In this document: piece by piece, positions 1 through 11,534 of the stretch
Position numbering within the stretch: position 1 is the first letter of the stretch
How the letters are laid out: every line of letters starts with the position of its first letter
From: Pseudoscleropodium purum
Taxonomy: Eukaryota > Streptophyta > Bryopsida > Hypnales > Brachytheciaceae
NCBI GenBank assembly: GCA_963969395.1
Contig: OZ017804.1
Location: forward strand, 21,854,268-21,918,267
Direction of reading: 5' to 3'
DNA: 64,000 nucleotides
Program-made: the position numbers and the translations under genes
Notes under the pieces: generated by a model
What the model saw: only the letters and a program-made list of their open reading frames with translations
Databases searched by the model: none
Told to the model about the DNA's origin: nothing

Positions 1-2654
1 ATATTGTAGGAAAGAATGCAAAAAATTTGTTGAGATGGGGAAAAAAATTTGCCATTTGGACAAAAAATGCATGAGATAGGGCATCCAAACAACCACCTTC
101 ATGGTTGCTAGCGTGCAATACTTTGGCCTAAAAATAGCCTTCAATTTTTTTGGTTCGGAATTAGAAGCCAAGACCAATTTCATTGGAAACAGGGCAAAAA
201 ATCAATCAAGATACTCAGGCTAAAAAACACACAAATTATCAAAAGTCCATCTAGATTAACAAAGGAAAGTTACCCTGGTGTACCTCCTTTGTTAACTGGT
301 GTAATGATTTACACTAAATGTGCTACATTTTGGCACCTTTTTGCTATAGACTAACCTGTAATCTTGACCCTTTGTTAAATTTTTTTATATAACTCATGCT
401 ATTTTTGTATATTTTTTGGTTTTCTTTGCTTTGTGTTTAGTTTTATTAATTGACATTCCAAAATTTCTCCTACATTTTTTCATAAATATAAATGTTCATT
501 GCTAAATACTTAATAAAAATATATTTTTTTTTCTTGTGATCGAAGTCATTATAATATTATTGTATATTCATTCTATTTTTTATAAATCGCATTTTTTTCT
601 TGTATTTGTAAAATTAATTTTTAAGAAGAATTTCTTTGAATATTGAAGTTTTAGGTTTATTCTACATTGTTTGTCTATATTTTCACCACTTGACCACATA
701 TGGAAAGTAACACCAGTTTCATTAAATTAAATTTTATTATTTTAAGAATAATTTTATATTTATATTTAAAAATATTATGAATTTCATTTCATTTTTAACA
801 TTAGTAATAACTTTTAAAGAAAAAGAATTCCTGGAAAAAAAGACTCAAAAAGGTTATCAAATTTTGTTCAAATCTAAGTCCCTCACAAGATAGTTCATTT
901 ACCAAAATATTATATATATATTTTTTAAATATATATAATATTATAATATACTTATTATTATAAACATAAGATTATGATATAATAATTATTATAAACATAA
1001 TATTATAATTTTGAAGGCCTAATTTTTTTAATTTACAAAACAAATTTATTTTTAAAATCTGATTTTATTATTTACTGATCATTTTTAGTTGTGGGTGATG
1101 TAACCCTTAATTTTTTTCAAATTTTGATACTAATTTTATTAATGTCTAATTTTTATTTTCATTTATTTTTTTTGATAGTAAAATTCAGAAGTTTTTTCCT
1201 ACACCTTGTTTATAAATTCTATAATAATTTTATAATTTATTTTATTTGACATATATTTCTTTAAATTGTACATATTACCAATATTTAAGCTCTTTTATTG
1301 GAACCAACAAATTTTCTTTTTTAGAACTGAAGGCTTCAACATACAACTTTGGTTTAATAACTTCAATACAAAGCCTTCGGTTCAAGGCACTACACATCTT
1401 CTAACTGTAGTCATAAATAATTTCTTTAAGTTCTGTCAAGATGTAGGTACATAGTAGCACCCGTAACAAGGACTCCATGTGTTGACAAAGAACTCCACAT
1501 ATTTACACGGGAGAGGTTACAGGTTTTTAGGGTAATTCCTTTGAAGAAAGGTGTCATAGTGTACCCAAGAATGCATTGCATTTCTGTAGCTGCAACCTAT
1601 AGCTTTTAAATAAATAATTCTTTTGTTTTGCCATCAATTTTTTGTACAATAGATTCATAGATATAAATTTTCTTCAATCTTTGTTGAATTCAACAATTTT
1701 TCTCGTTCTATTTATTTATTTATTTTTGAATTATTTATTTTTTGGATCTTGTCTTATGGAGAGGATATATACCAATTGATGTTTTTAAGAACTTCTAATT
1801 TTATGTCCCAAAAAGTACCATTAAAATTTTCAAATGATACAAAAGTATGTTGGCAAAACATGTTACGTTAGCATACTTTAAAGGTCTACATCAGTATAAT
1901 TTGGGGTCTATGTTAGCATAATTTGGAATTCACGTCACAACCCTATTCAAAATAATGTTGCATGAAAAATTGTTCCATGTAGCACTGCCCATCTTAAAAG
2001 AGCTTATGTTGTGTTTAACATCCCTCCACATGTAGCCCTTTCTAAAGTTTGTAAGACCTTAATGTATTTATTAGATGTTAGAAAAAAAAACTAAATTCTC
2101 ATGTCTCACTTAAAAATTTGGGATGTTTTTTTTCCATCTATTATGATGGATTTTAGGTGACATCAATGTTAATCGAAATTCTATCAAATGCGACATTTTC
2201 TCATGTTTTTTCACACATCCACAAAAATGTTGGTTTCTTATAGTGACCAAGGGTGTATTATACATAAGATGGTTATTAAGTTTTGAAAAGGTTGCATATT
2301 CTTTTGAGAATTCCATATCTTCAAATTTGATGAACAACACAATAAATACCATTTCTTTTGTGGTCTTATCTTGTATAGCTATTTTTTTTGGTATACTAAT
2401 AGGTAATCCTTAAGGACCTCATCCATTATTATTTTAGTAAGTGCTATGTCTTTCAAATTTCAAGGTAGTAAAATTATTAAGCAATCATTGTTGTCTATTA
2501 TATCCATTACCTCCTTCATTACTTTATAAATTCTTTCATGTCTAGCTTTTTGATGAGCTTTTTGCTTTATGGTAAGATGACTATCTCTTTTCCATTTTGT
2601 CATTGTAGATCTCTTGTAGTTCTACAAAAATGTAGATGGAAAAGAGTACATTTA

Positions 2655-2656
<2 letters not shown>

Positions 2657-2690
<34 letters not shown>
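2657..2690. repeat. (AT)n microsatellite
   Basis: An uninterrupted run of alternating A and T of about 34 bases, followed by a short imperfect TTATATATTT tail. A simple sequence repeat; no function implied. Confidence 0.95.
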
Positions 2691-2698
<8 letters not shown>

Positions 2699-4574
2699 TT
2701 AAACATATAAAGAAGATAAAAGCTATGAAAAATTCTAATGAAATCTTCTCTCATTGTCTTTTGTAAAACTACAAGAAAACAATGTGAAACTTTTACTTTA
2801 TAGCTCTTTTACTTTTTAAAACATTAAACTAGAGCATTTGAGAGCATCATTTTTTTTAGCAAAATTAAAAAAATATAGGGGTTCTTTTACTATTCTAAAG
2901 ACTAAATGTACCTTTGGATGTTGGAAAGTAGGTCCTTGCAAAACACACATGTCCTATTTTATATCACAATATAAAATTTATTAATTATACATAAATTTTG
3001 TACATATTTGAAAAAATCACATTATACACTCACATATCACTATTAATTCTCTATGCCCTTTTTGTATTTGAAAGTATCATATGTTGTGCTTGATTGAATT
3101 GTATCTCAATCTTCATGTTTAAGTATTGTATGTGTTCTAATCATTATCAATGTACGAAGTTCTTTCAATTTGCAATAGACAAAGCTCTCCTCTAAATTAT
3201 ATATATATTTAAGCTACTTGCACTCATATACTTCACAATTTAGAAGTGTGAGATTGTATTCTTCTTAAGAAAGGCTACAAGCAAAAGGTGGTGCATTAAA
3301 CATTGTTCATATTTTTTTTCTTAAATAAAAAGAAATTGATAAAAATTTCTATTAAACTAAAAAGACACTAAACTATATCACTCATACACTTCACAACTAC
3401 AATAATTATTCCAATTATTCTTCATATAAATGGTTGTATTTGCAAGGTGATTATTTCTAGAACTATTGAATCTTTCCACTTATGTTCTAGAATTATAACA
3501 CATGTTTTATTGCATGTGAATGGTACTTATCCTCTAAAATTGCATTTTTAAAAGTGCATAATGTTATTGAAATGCAAACTTTGATCTTTTAATTCTATCA
3601 TTGAATGATTCTCTATTTCTTACAAAGTACTCCTAATTCATTGAGGAATTCTATTGTATAGTTTACTTCTATTTTAATCTATTCTATTTTGTTGATGTCA
3701 ACCATCATCCCAAATGCCTACAATGTAGAGCATATAACTACAATATCCTTAGATTTAGATGGTTGAAAATGTTTTATTATTCTTTCTTCTCTTAGAAGGA
3801 CCATGGATGTACTCATTTGAATCTCAAATTCATCCAACTCTTTTATAGATATTTTCTAAACATTAAAAAAATCACTACACTTGCTCTTATGTGGTTTTGT
3901 ATTTTTCATAGAACAAATTTATTCTGGAATAAGTGCACAATTACTTAAATGCTTTCAATGTATTTCATTTACGCTTTTAATGATCTAGTTCCCTTCCAAA
4001 AGAAATTTGTGCAAATTAGCTACAAAAAACATATATTGTTTCTTATAGCTGTGCTACTTTCAATTCTTTACATATTAATATAAAATAAAACTTGGATTTC
4101 TTTATTTATCACAATAATATATTCTTCAAATTTCTATACTATAAATAGAAGTCATAAATAATCATTGTGCTTCCACTATGAGAATTCAATTAATGGAGGG
4201 CCCCTACAAAGCAGTTCTTAATGGATTAAAAATAAAACCTTCATTTATTAAATTATACATTTCATTGACATGTACATGTATTTTTTACATTAATTGGATG
4301 TCTTTGATGTGAAAATTGCATAAAATATGTTTACATTATACATGAGTATTTTATAAATGTTTATTTTTTGATATTTATAGGACCTTTTAATTTGTGTTTT
4401 TAAAATATCTTGTGCATTTTCTTTAATTTGAATATGTACCTATGTATTTTAATTGTTGTAGGCTTGTCATTTCAATTTATTTCTGTGTTGTTATATGATT
4501 TTTTATAGTTTTGTTTTTATACTTGAATTCCTTTAATATTTGTTAAAAATTCTTGTTGTACTCCAAAGTGGAAG

Positions 4575-5000
4575 GTGAACATTGTTGAACAAGTGGTGCC
4601 AATCTATCATTCTAAACTTTAAAGGTCAAACATGGCTACAACTTATATATTACAATTTTTGTTAGTTGTATCTTGGGATACTTGCTTTGCGATTTGAGAA
4701 GGTATACCTTGTTGAACAATTGGTTCCAAGACATCACTTCATACTTGATGAATATACCTTAGGTAATGTTTGTCATTTGACTCTTTTATATCCCACAAAT
4801 AAAAGGTGCACTTTATTGAACAATTGGTATCATTCCAAAATCTCTAAGGGTAGAACTAGGCTTGCATAAATTTATTCTAATTATTGATAAGCTATTCTTT
4901 AGGGTATTTTTCTTATCTTATAAGTTGATGGTGTGCTTTGTTGAACAATTTGTTCTAATTCACCACTTTATACTCAAAAGATATACCTTAGACAAAAAAA
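4575..5000. repeat. Degenerate tandem repeat, about 105-128 bp unit, 4 copies
   Basis: The phrase TTGTTGAACAAnTGGTnCCA recurs near 4581, 4709, 4813 and 4937, each time following a GGTG/GGTATACC-like lead and followed by a CATCACTTTATACTC-like stretch. Spacing varies from about 104 to 128 bases, so the copies are old and indel-rich. No coding potential is conserved between copies. Confidence 0.6.
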
Positions 5001-7275
5001 TTTATCCTACTTCCCTATAGAAGTTCTTGTGAATTAATTTTTGAGGCGCCAAACAGGTTATGTTTGCAATTGACTATATTCGCACCTAAACAATGAAGGT
5101 ATCCACCTGCACACAAATATTTGTGTCCAAAATTTAAACGTCTGTACCCATACAAGATACATCTACACTTGTATAAAGACATCTACATCCAAATATGTGT
5201 CGTTCGCACCCATTTGAGTCCACACCCATCCAATAATGTCTCTACCATATACCTTAAGTTCACGCCTTCACATTATAGGTTTCCATCTTGTTGTGTCCGC
5301 GCCCGTACAATATATCCCTGCCCATAGCATCGGCACCTGGACTCCTACATGGATTGCCATGTCATGCAATAAATGTAATTCATAGTAACTTTTTTTTTAC
5401 TTGGCAAAATTTGAAGCTCCAAATTCTAAAAGTTGTCTGACCGCCTATCTATCTTGTAACCTAAATTCATGTGTCTAACTTGAATTGAATAATTGAAAAC
5501 TTGTAGGAAAATTTGCAACCTCCCTTCTAATTTGTATAGTAAAATTTTTAAATCAATCCAAGATGTATTGATTTTTAGGAAGTCATTTGAAATTCATAGG
5601 GTCAATTTGAATTCAACAAATTGCATTTGATGATTGTAACTTTGGGGGCTTGTATCTCCTTCATTCAATGTTCATTTTAAATAAAATTTATTGAGTCTTG
5701 TTACTCTTGAAGTCTAATTATTGTGGTAGATTTTCACATCAACCTATATTTTTTTGAATATTTGGGAGCAGTTCAAAGTTCAAAACTTGAACATTTTTGG
5801 ATTATGGTGAACCTTGGTAGCTTGATTATTCTTCAAACAATGTTTGTCTCAATGCAAACTAATTTAAGTATATTACAAATAGTGTGTCATTTGTAAATTA
5901 GTGTCACATACTAATAGGATAAAATATTGATGAAACAAATTGATTATAATTCCTAAAAGTGCATCACTTATCACAATTGAAAAGCATAAATCTTATACAA
6001 AATCACTCAACAAATGGCTTCAAAACTAAAGTATAAATGGAACATATAAGGCAAAAAAGACCATTCAAACCAATAAACATATAAATAAACAAGAAATGGA
6101 GGAAAAAACAATACCATGTAAACAATCCTAAAATACACTAAAAATATATTCCAAGACAAAAATTGTTTATTATTCTTGAGTTTATAGTAACATTGATATA
6201 CGTTACATATACTTGAATTACTTAGCTTCAACATTAACCCCTAAAGGTTTAGTATCCTTGAAAGGGACAACGAGAAGTTTAGATTGGTACTGAAGAAATC
6301 ATTTCAAAATGGATGTTTGTGAAATTTTGAAATAAGATGTTGACTTACATGAACTTCATCAAAATACATATATATGTTTTTAGTAGGTGCCTAAATTTTA
6401 AATTATGTTGCTTGAAGTTCCTTAGGAAAAAAAGGCAACTTTGAGCAATTGGTGAAAAAAACCTCATCTATTTCTAAAATTTGGCATGTATTTAACATCC
6501 ATGATATAATAGGTTATGATTAAAAAAATATATATATATAGTGCAAAAATCTCGTGTCATGAAAAGTTAAGATTTCTAACCCTATTGAATAAGGTCCAAA
6601 AATATCCTTTTTTCCTATAAATTTGCAATCTACACAATCAAATGGGCCAAAATGTTCCAAATTCCTATAGTTGATATATAGTACACTTTTGTACAAGTAA
6701 ATTTCAAAAAAGAAACTTTTACTATTCTATTTTTTCTCAATGCACTTAAACATAACAATTTTTGACAACCTATTAAAAGCACTCTTAGTCCTACAAGGAT
6801 TAACTTCCAAAATTGACACCAAGGCAAGGATCAAAAATCAAGTAACCTAATTATAAGCACAATAGCTAAAGCAATAAAAGTGAACTCACTATTGGAAAAA
6901 AATAAACACTTGCATAGTCTTCTTGAAGGGAAGACTTCAAAATAATCAATCGATATTTCCATGTGAATAGTCTTCTCAATAAAGAATTCATAGATTTTCA
7001 TGTTGCCAACAAAAGGATGTAAGGAGAATGGTAGTGCTACAATTATTTCTATAGCTAAATTTGCCAACCTTTGATTTTGTGCTCTTCACAAAAACAATAG
7101 GCAAAGAAAATGCAAGAAGTCACAACCTCTAGGAACATGTTCCAAGAAGCATTTCCAAATAATGCCATTAGTTTCAATTGATAATGAACACCATAACATA
7201 TTCACAAAGGATGACAAATTCCAATGAAGAACTCGAAACAACATAAGCTACAATTGGTCAAGATTGCCAACCTTG

Positions 7276-9999
7276 TCACCAATAATCACCACAAGAACAC
7301 ACGCCATTTTGGAAGTGGTGGAAGCGGTTAGCATCCCTCACAACAATCTCTCGTTTAGTTGCCTTCGAGATAAACTTGGTTGCTGTATGGCAATCTGAAC
7401 ACACTCGAAGGTTCTTAAACACCCGAATTGGGTCTCCAAGGGGTGTCCACATGAGCCCGTAAGCAATAGCCAACTTCTCACTATGAGAGCAAAGAGCCAG
7501 TTCTTTCTCCTCCTCCTCAATGTTCCGCAACACTAGCCGGGTATCAGGAATGTACCCTTCAGCCTTAATTTTCTCACTCAATCTCTTCAGCTCAGCATAG
7601 ATCTCCTTCGCTTCTGAGTGAGAAGTATCCCCTACGACGAAGTCATGGACCTTGTTATCAACTTCAATCCAGCTACGCCCTGGCTCCTTGCGTATACCTC
7701 TCTCCTGCATCATAGTGCGCACCCACAACACCTCCTCCCACTTGCCAGCTGCAGCATAGATATTCGAGAGAAGCACGTATGCAGAAGCATCCATCGGTTC
7801 CAACTTGAGCCACTCATCAGCGGCAAGTTTGCCCAAATCCACATTACCGTACGTTCTGCAAGCACCAAGAAAGGCTCCCCAAGTTGCCCCATCTGGTTCC
7901 ACCGGCATGTTGTCAATCAAGAGCTTTGCTTCCTCCAAGTGTCCTGCTCGGCCAAGAACATCCACCATGCAGTTACAGAGCAGCACAGTAGGTTCGATGC
8001 CATAATCTTGTGTCATAGCCAGAAAAAGTCTACGGCCCTCATCCACAAGGCCAGCATGACTACAAGCCGACAAAACTGCAGCAAAGGAGAACACATCAGG
8101 CTTCACACCGTCTGCGATCATATTTTTGAACACTTTCAGAGCTTCACTCCCACATCCGTGTTCGGCAAGTCCACCAATCATCACGGTCCACGTGATCACA
8201 TCACGATCCTCCATCCTATCAAATACTAGCCGGGCATCATCAACACTGCCAGTATTTGCATACATGTGGACAAGCGCATTGCCCACACGCAAATCCGACT
8301 CAAGTCCCGCTTTGAGGACATGCCTATGAACCTCCTTCACCCACTCCAAAGCCCCTGCGCTTGAACATGGATTCAAAATGCTCGTATAAGTGAATGCATC
8401 GGGTTTCAAGCCTTCCCTTTGCATTTGCATAAACAGTTCATATGCTTCTTGCCCACACCCGTGTTCGGCAAGTCCACCAATCATCACGGTCCACGTGATC
8501 ACATCACGATCCTCCATCCGGTCGAAAACTAGACGTGCATCATCCAAACTGCCACACTTTGCATACATGTGGACAAGCGCATTGCCCACACGCAAATCCG
8601 ACTCAAGTCCCGCTTGAACGACATACCTGTGAACCTCCTTCACCCACTCCAAAGCCCCTGCGCTTGAATATGGATTCAGAATGCTCGCAAACGTGAACGC
8701 ATCGGGTTTCAAGCCTTCCCTTTGCATTTGTAGAAACACTTCATACGCTTCTTGCCCACACCCGTGTTCGGCAAGTCCACCAATCATCACGTTCCACGTG
8801 ATCACATCACGATCCTCCATCCGGTCAAAAACTAGCCGAGCATCAACCAAACAGCCACACTTTCCATACATGCGGACAAGCGCATTGGCCACACGCAAAT
8901 CCGACTCAAGTCCCGCTTTACGGACATGCCTGTGAACCTCCTTCACCCACTCCAAAGCCCCGGCGCATGAACACGGATTCAGAATGCTCGCAAACGTGAT
9001 TGCATTCGGTTCGAGGCCTTCCTGTTCCATCTGGAGAAGCAGTTCATATGCTTCACTCCCACACCCGTGTTCGGCAAGTCCATTAATCATCACGTTCCAC
9101 GTGATCACATCACGATCCTCCATCCTATCAAACACTAGCCGAGCATCATCCAAACTGCCACACTTTCCATACATGTGGACAAGCGCATTGCACACACGCA
9201 AATCCGACTCAAGTCCCGCTTGAACGACATGCCTGTGAACCTCCTTCACCCACTCCAAAGCCCCGGCGCTTGAACATGGATTCAGAATGCTCGCAAACGT
9301 GAACGCATCGGGTTTCAAGCCTTCCCTTTGCATTTGCATAAACAGTTCATATGCTTCTTGCCCACATCCGTGTTGTGCAAGTCCACCAATCATCACGTTC
9401 CACGTGATCACATCACGATCCTCCATCCGGTCGAAAACTAGACGTGCATCATCCAAACTGCCACACTTTCCATACATGTGGACAAGCGCATTGCCCATAC
9501 GCACATCTGATTCAAGCCCAGCATGTCTTACACACGCATGAACTTCTTTGCCCCACTGCAAAGCTGATGGATAAGCACATGCCTTCAGGATGCTCGAGAA
9601 AGTAAATGCATCTGGCTGGACCCCTTTTTGGCACATTTGATTGAAAAGTCCCATTGCTTTGTCAGCATGATTGTGCTTTGCATAACCTCCAATCATAATG
9701 GTCCAACTGAACACGTTCTTGTTCACAAGTTTATCAAACACTCCACGTGCATCCTCCAATTCTCCACACCTGATATACACGCTCGCTAGGTTGCTAGCCA
9801 CATATGTATTCTGCTCCATTCCACTCTGGTTGATGTAGTCGTGAACCTGCTTCGCGACATTAACATTAAGGTTTTCCTCCTTCAAGCACCGTCTCAAAAC
9901 TTCGACATACATAAACGAGTCGATGGCCATGCCTTGTTCTAGTCCATTCTTCAAAATACCAATTGCTTCAGCCGAGCTTCTTGCAGTTTTCAAGGACAT
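7276..9999 (-). CDS. PLS-class pentatricopeptide repeat protein with E1, E2 and DYW domains (organellar C-to-U RNA editing factor)
   Basis: Predicted 907-residue protein from the first in-frame ATG (9999-9997); the frame stays open upstream to about 10,080 without another ATG. PLS motifs run from residue 28 to 703: an L and S motif, five P-L-S triplets (35+35+31 residues; 96-600), then P2-L2-S2 (601-703). E1 (704-737), E2 (738-772), a PG box and a DYW domain (773-907) follow. The cytidine-deaminase signature is intact: HSE (H839, E841), CSDC (C867, C870), CSC (C901, C903) and terminal DYW. Such proteins bind one organelle RNA site through residues 5 and last of each motif, and the DYW domain deaminates a C four bases 3' of the S2-bound base. 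Four central triplets are near-identical at DNA level (303-bp period), suggesting recent internal duplication. No clear transit peptide is visible; a 5' exon may be missing. The gene is intronless, as usual for the family. It resembles moss PPR-DYW proteins (from memory). Confidence 0.95.
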   Translation of the reverse strand: MSLKTARSSAEAIGILKNGLEQGMAIDSFMYVEVLRRCLKEENLNVNVAKQVHDYINQSGMEQNTYVASNLASVYIRCGELEDARGVFDKLVNKNVFSWTIMIGGYAKHNHADKAMGLFNQMCQKGVQPDAFTFSSILKACAYPSALQWGKEVHACVRHAGLESDVRMGNALVHMYGKCGSLDDARLVFDRMEDRDVITWNVMIGGLAQHGCGQEAYELFMQMQREGLKPDAFTFASILNPCSSAGALEWVKEVHRHVVQAGLESDLRVCNALVHMYGKCGSLDDARLVFDRMEDRDVITWNVMINGLAEHGCGSEAYELLLQMEQEGLEPNAITFASILNPCSCAGALEWVKEVHRHVRKAGLESDLRVANALVRMYGKCGCLVDARLVFDRMEDRDVITWNVMIGGLAEHGCGQEAYEVFLQMQREGLKPDAFTFASILNPYSSAGALEWVKEVHRYVVQAGLESDLRVGNALVHMYAKCGSLDDARLVFDRMEDRDVITWTVMIGGLAEHGCGQEAYELFMQMQREGLKPDAFTYTSILNPCSSAGALEWVKEVHRHVLKAGLESDLRVGNALVHMYANTGSVDDARLVFDRMEDRDVITWTVMIGGLAEHGCGSEALKVFKNMIADGVKPDVFSFAAVLSACSHAGLVDEGRRLFLAMTQDYGIEPTVLLCNCMVDVLGRAGHLEEAKLLIDNMPVEPDGATWGAFLGACRTYGNVDLGKLAADEWLKLEPMDASAYVLLSNIYAAAGKWEEVLWVRTMMQERGIRKEPGRSWIEVDNKVHDFVVGDTSHSEAKEIYAELKRLSEKIKAEGYIPDTRLVLRNIEEEEKELALCSHSEKLAIAYGLMWTPLGDPIRVFKNLRVCSDCHTATKFISKATKREIVVRDANRFHHFQNGVCSCGDYW
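7900..9500 (-). repeat. 303-bp coding modules inside the PPR gene
   Basis: Equivalent codons recur at exact 303-bp steps (for example the segments starting near 8378, 8681, 8984 and 9287). Long stretches, such as that encoding the S-motif end and following P motif, differ by only a few bases between modules. Each module encodes one P-L-S triplet of 101 residues. Confidence 0.9.
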
Positions 10000-10405
10000 G
10001 CTACCGCCACCACCCGGTACAATATGCCTCGACTCTCTTGCAGTACTAGGCACAATGCATCCTCTTCCATTGTAGCCCTGAGATAGCCTGATTCATCAAT
10101 AGATCCTTCAATAGAAATCCCTTCGAAAGAAAAACACTGACACACCGTAAAAGGGTGCAAGACCACTAATGCCCAGTACTCACATATTTCAACATCCACA
10201 AATTTGCATCCATCCATTTGAAGTCTTAATATCTCACATATATAGCAATTCGTTGCAAATCATTTCACTTTAAGTGCACCCAATAACCAAAAGGAAGAAC
10301 AGAGCATATTGCACACACAAAAATCCTTGAACTCACCCCAAATCACATATTTCTAGATGCACCTACTCTAGTCCCTAGACAAGGTAGCCAACTCAATTCC
10401 TAAAG
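10000..10405 (-). promoter_or_regulatory. PPR 5' leader and spacer to the upstream PDF-motif gene
   Basis: About 400 bases separate the PPR first ATG from the stop of the upstream gene on the same strand. An ATG at 10,217 opens a 75-codon frame that overlaps the PPR start in another frame and ends at 9990; it is an upstream ORF or a frameshifted N-terminus. I see no convincing TATA box, so the promoter is only placed by position. Confidence 0.4.
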
Positions 10406-11534
10406 TCACCTGTCTCCTTGTGTTCTGTCTTGAGAATCTTTGGAGCGATAATCAACAGGAGGTTGCATTCTCCCTTCAGTTGTCAAGTTGAGCATTGCCT
10501 TTACCCAAGGTGGAGTTGACCAGCCATATATCCAAAGTGCTTTCCTTGACACCTTATGCCTAAAGTCAGGTGATCTAGGATTCCTCTGTAGGCACCACAA
10601 CCCATGATCAGATCCTACAAAACTGTCTCAGATTCATTTGGCATCTGACAGTCAATATTTCAGGAATATTTTTTGATGACACTGCAATGATCTGAGCAGT
10701 GTCCACTCCACTCAATGACAGCGAACAACGCAATTTCATACTTGTTGCTTTACGAAGTGCCCACAAGTGCCCATGGCCTTGTACAAGCAAGAAACGTCCC
10801 GTCACTTGTTGAGCCGAGTATTGTATCCGCTTTCTTCTATCTGATCATACCTTGTCAGCTCTGTTGTCCCACCACTGCGTAGGATCCGCGAAGTACTCTT
10901 TCCAAAGTTCTTCAACCGACTGTAGGTCACCTGAATCCACCGCAACATGCTTTACCCATGTCAGTCACATTCTCACCAGGAGAGGCAAACTCTTTCTGTG
11001 ACGATGGGCATATGATACATACCTGAAGCATTGGAATTCGAAGGTGATCTCTTCCAAACTGATGAAAATGGTGAACACCGGATTGATCCACTGCCTCGTA
11101 TGTGAGAGGACAAGTGCAGGGATAAAGAAGGGTAGATAGGCCATGGAGACCTGACGACTGAGACTGCACAGATATCCTGGGTACACAAACGTCAACACTC
11201 TGTTAATAAGCAACTTCGTACCACCCAAAGCGCTCTTCCCATCAGTACCGGGGTTTAGGGTTCGGTCAACCATGTTCATATCCGGTTACGTTTGGATAAA
11301 TGTGACAAACTCTTTATCAAACATTGCTGTAAAGGAGACCTCATATTTCGACACATTTGTTGTCAGCATGACCACAGTAGTCCAACCCATGTCACAAGTC
11401 ATCAAACCGCTTAATTCACTCACCTGTGCACCACCTAGTCCACGCACCGACAAAAAGCTTCTCTGTTCTCTCCTGCACTGCAATTGTTGTCTACAATCTA
11501 AATCCCACGACACCAATTGAGGTGGCATTCCCAT
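10406..11534 (-). CDS. PDF-motif protein, OSB-like (organellar single-stranded DNA-binding family)
   Basis: Spliced model on the minus strand: 11534-11424, 11176-11023, 10930-10851, 10585-10406 (525 nt, 174 residues plus stop; phases agree). Introns have GT-AG ends (GTGAGT, GTATGT, GTATGA donors). The last two exons encode the plant OSB PDF motif: EYFADPTQWWDNR at the end of exon 3, then RNPRSPDFRHK and ALWIYGWSTPPWVKAML in exon 4. In OSB proteins this motif binds single-stranded DNA and acts in mitochondria or plastids to limit recombination. The OB-fold (SSB) domain that normally precedes it was not found, and the model is shorter than typical OSBs (roughly 270-440 residues), so the start at 11,534 is provisional: OB-fold exons may lie between 11.6 and 13.4 kb, or this may be a PDF-only protein. 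Exons 2 and 3 have the same lengths (154 and 80 bp) in the inverted paralogue near 57.5 kb, supporting the model. Confidence 0.65.

Larger units (their letters stand above)
1..7275. other. AT-rich intergenic DNA without a recognisable gene
   Basis: I find no reading frame with a recognisable domain on either strand; the longest frames are about 60-80 codons of low-complexity AT-rich sequence. The stretch holds poly-A/T runs, a TA microsatellite and a degenerate repeat listed separately. Short telomere-like or transposon-like seeds are absent. Nothing here supports an RNA gene. Confidence 0.7.

Noticed and set aside
7618..9541. Plus-strand frames of 66-203 codons opposite the PPR gene, including a repeated SCPHPCSASPPIIT sequence
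   Set aside because: Antisense shadows of the 303-bp PPR modules.
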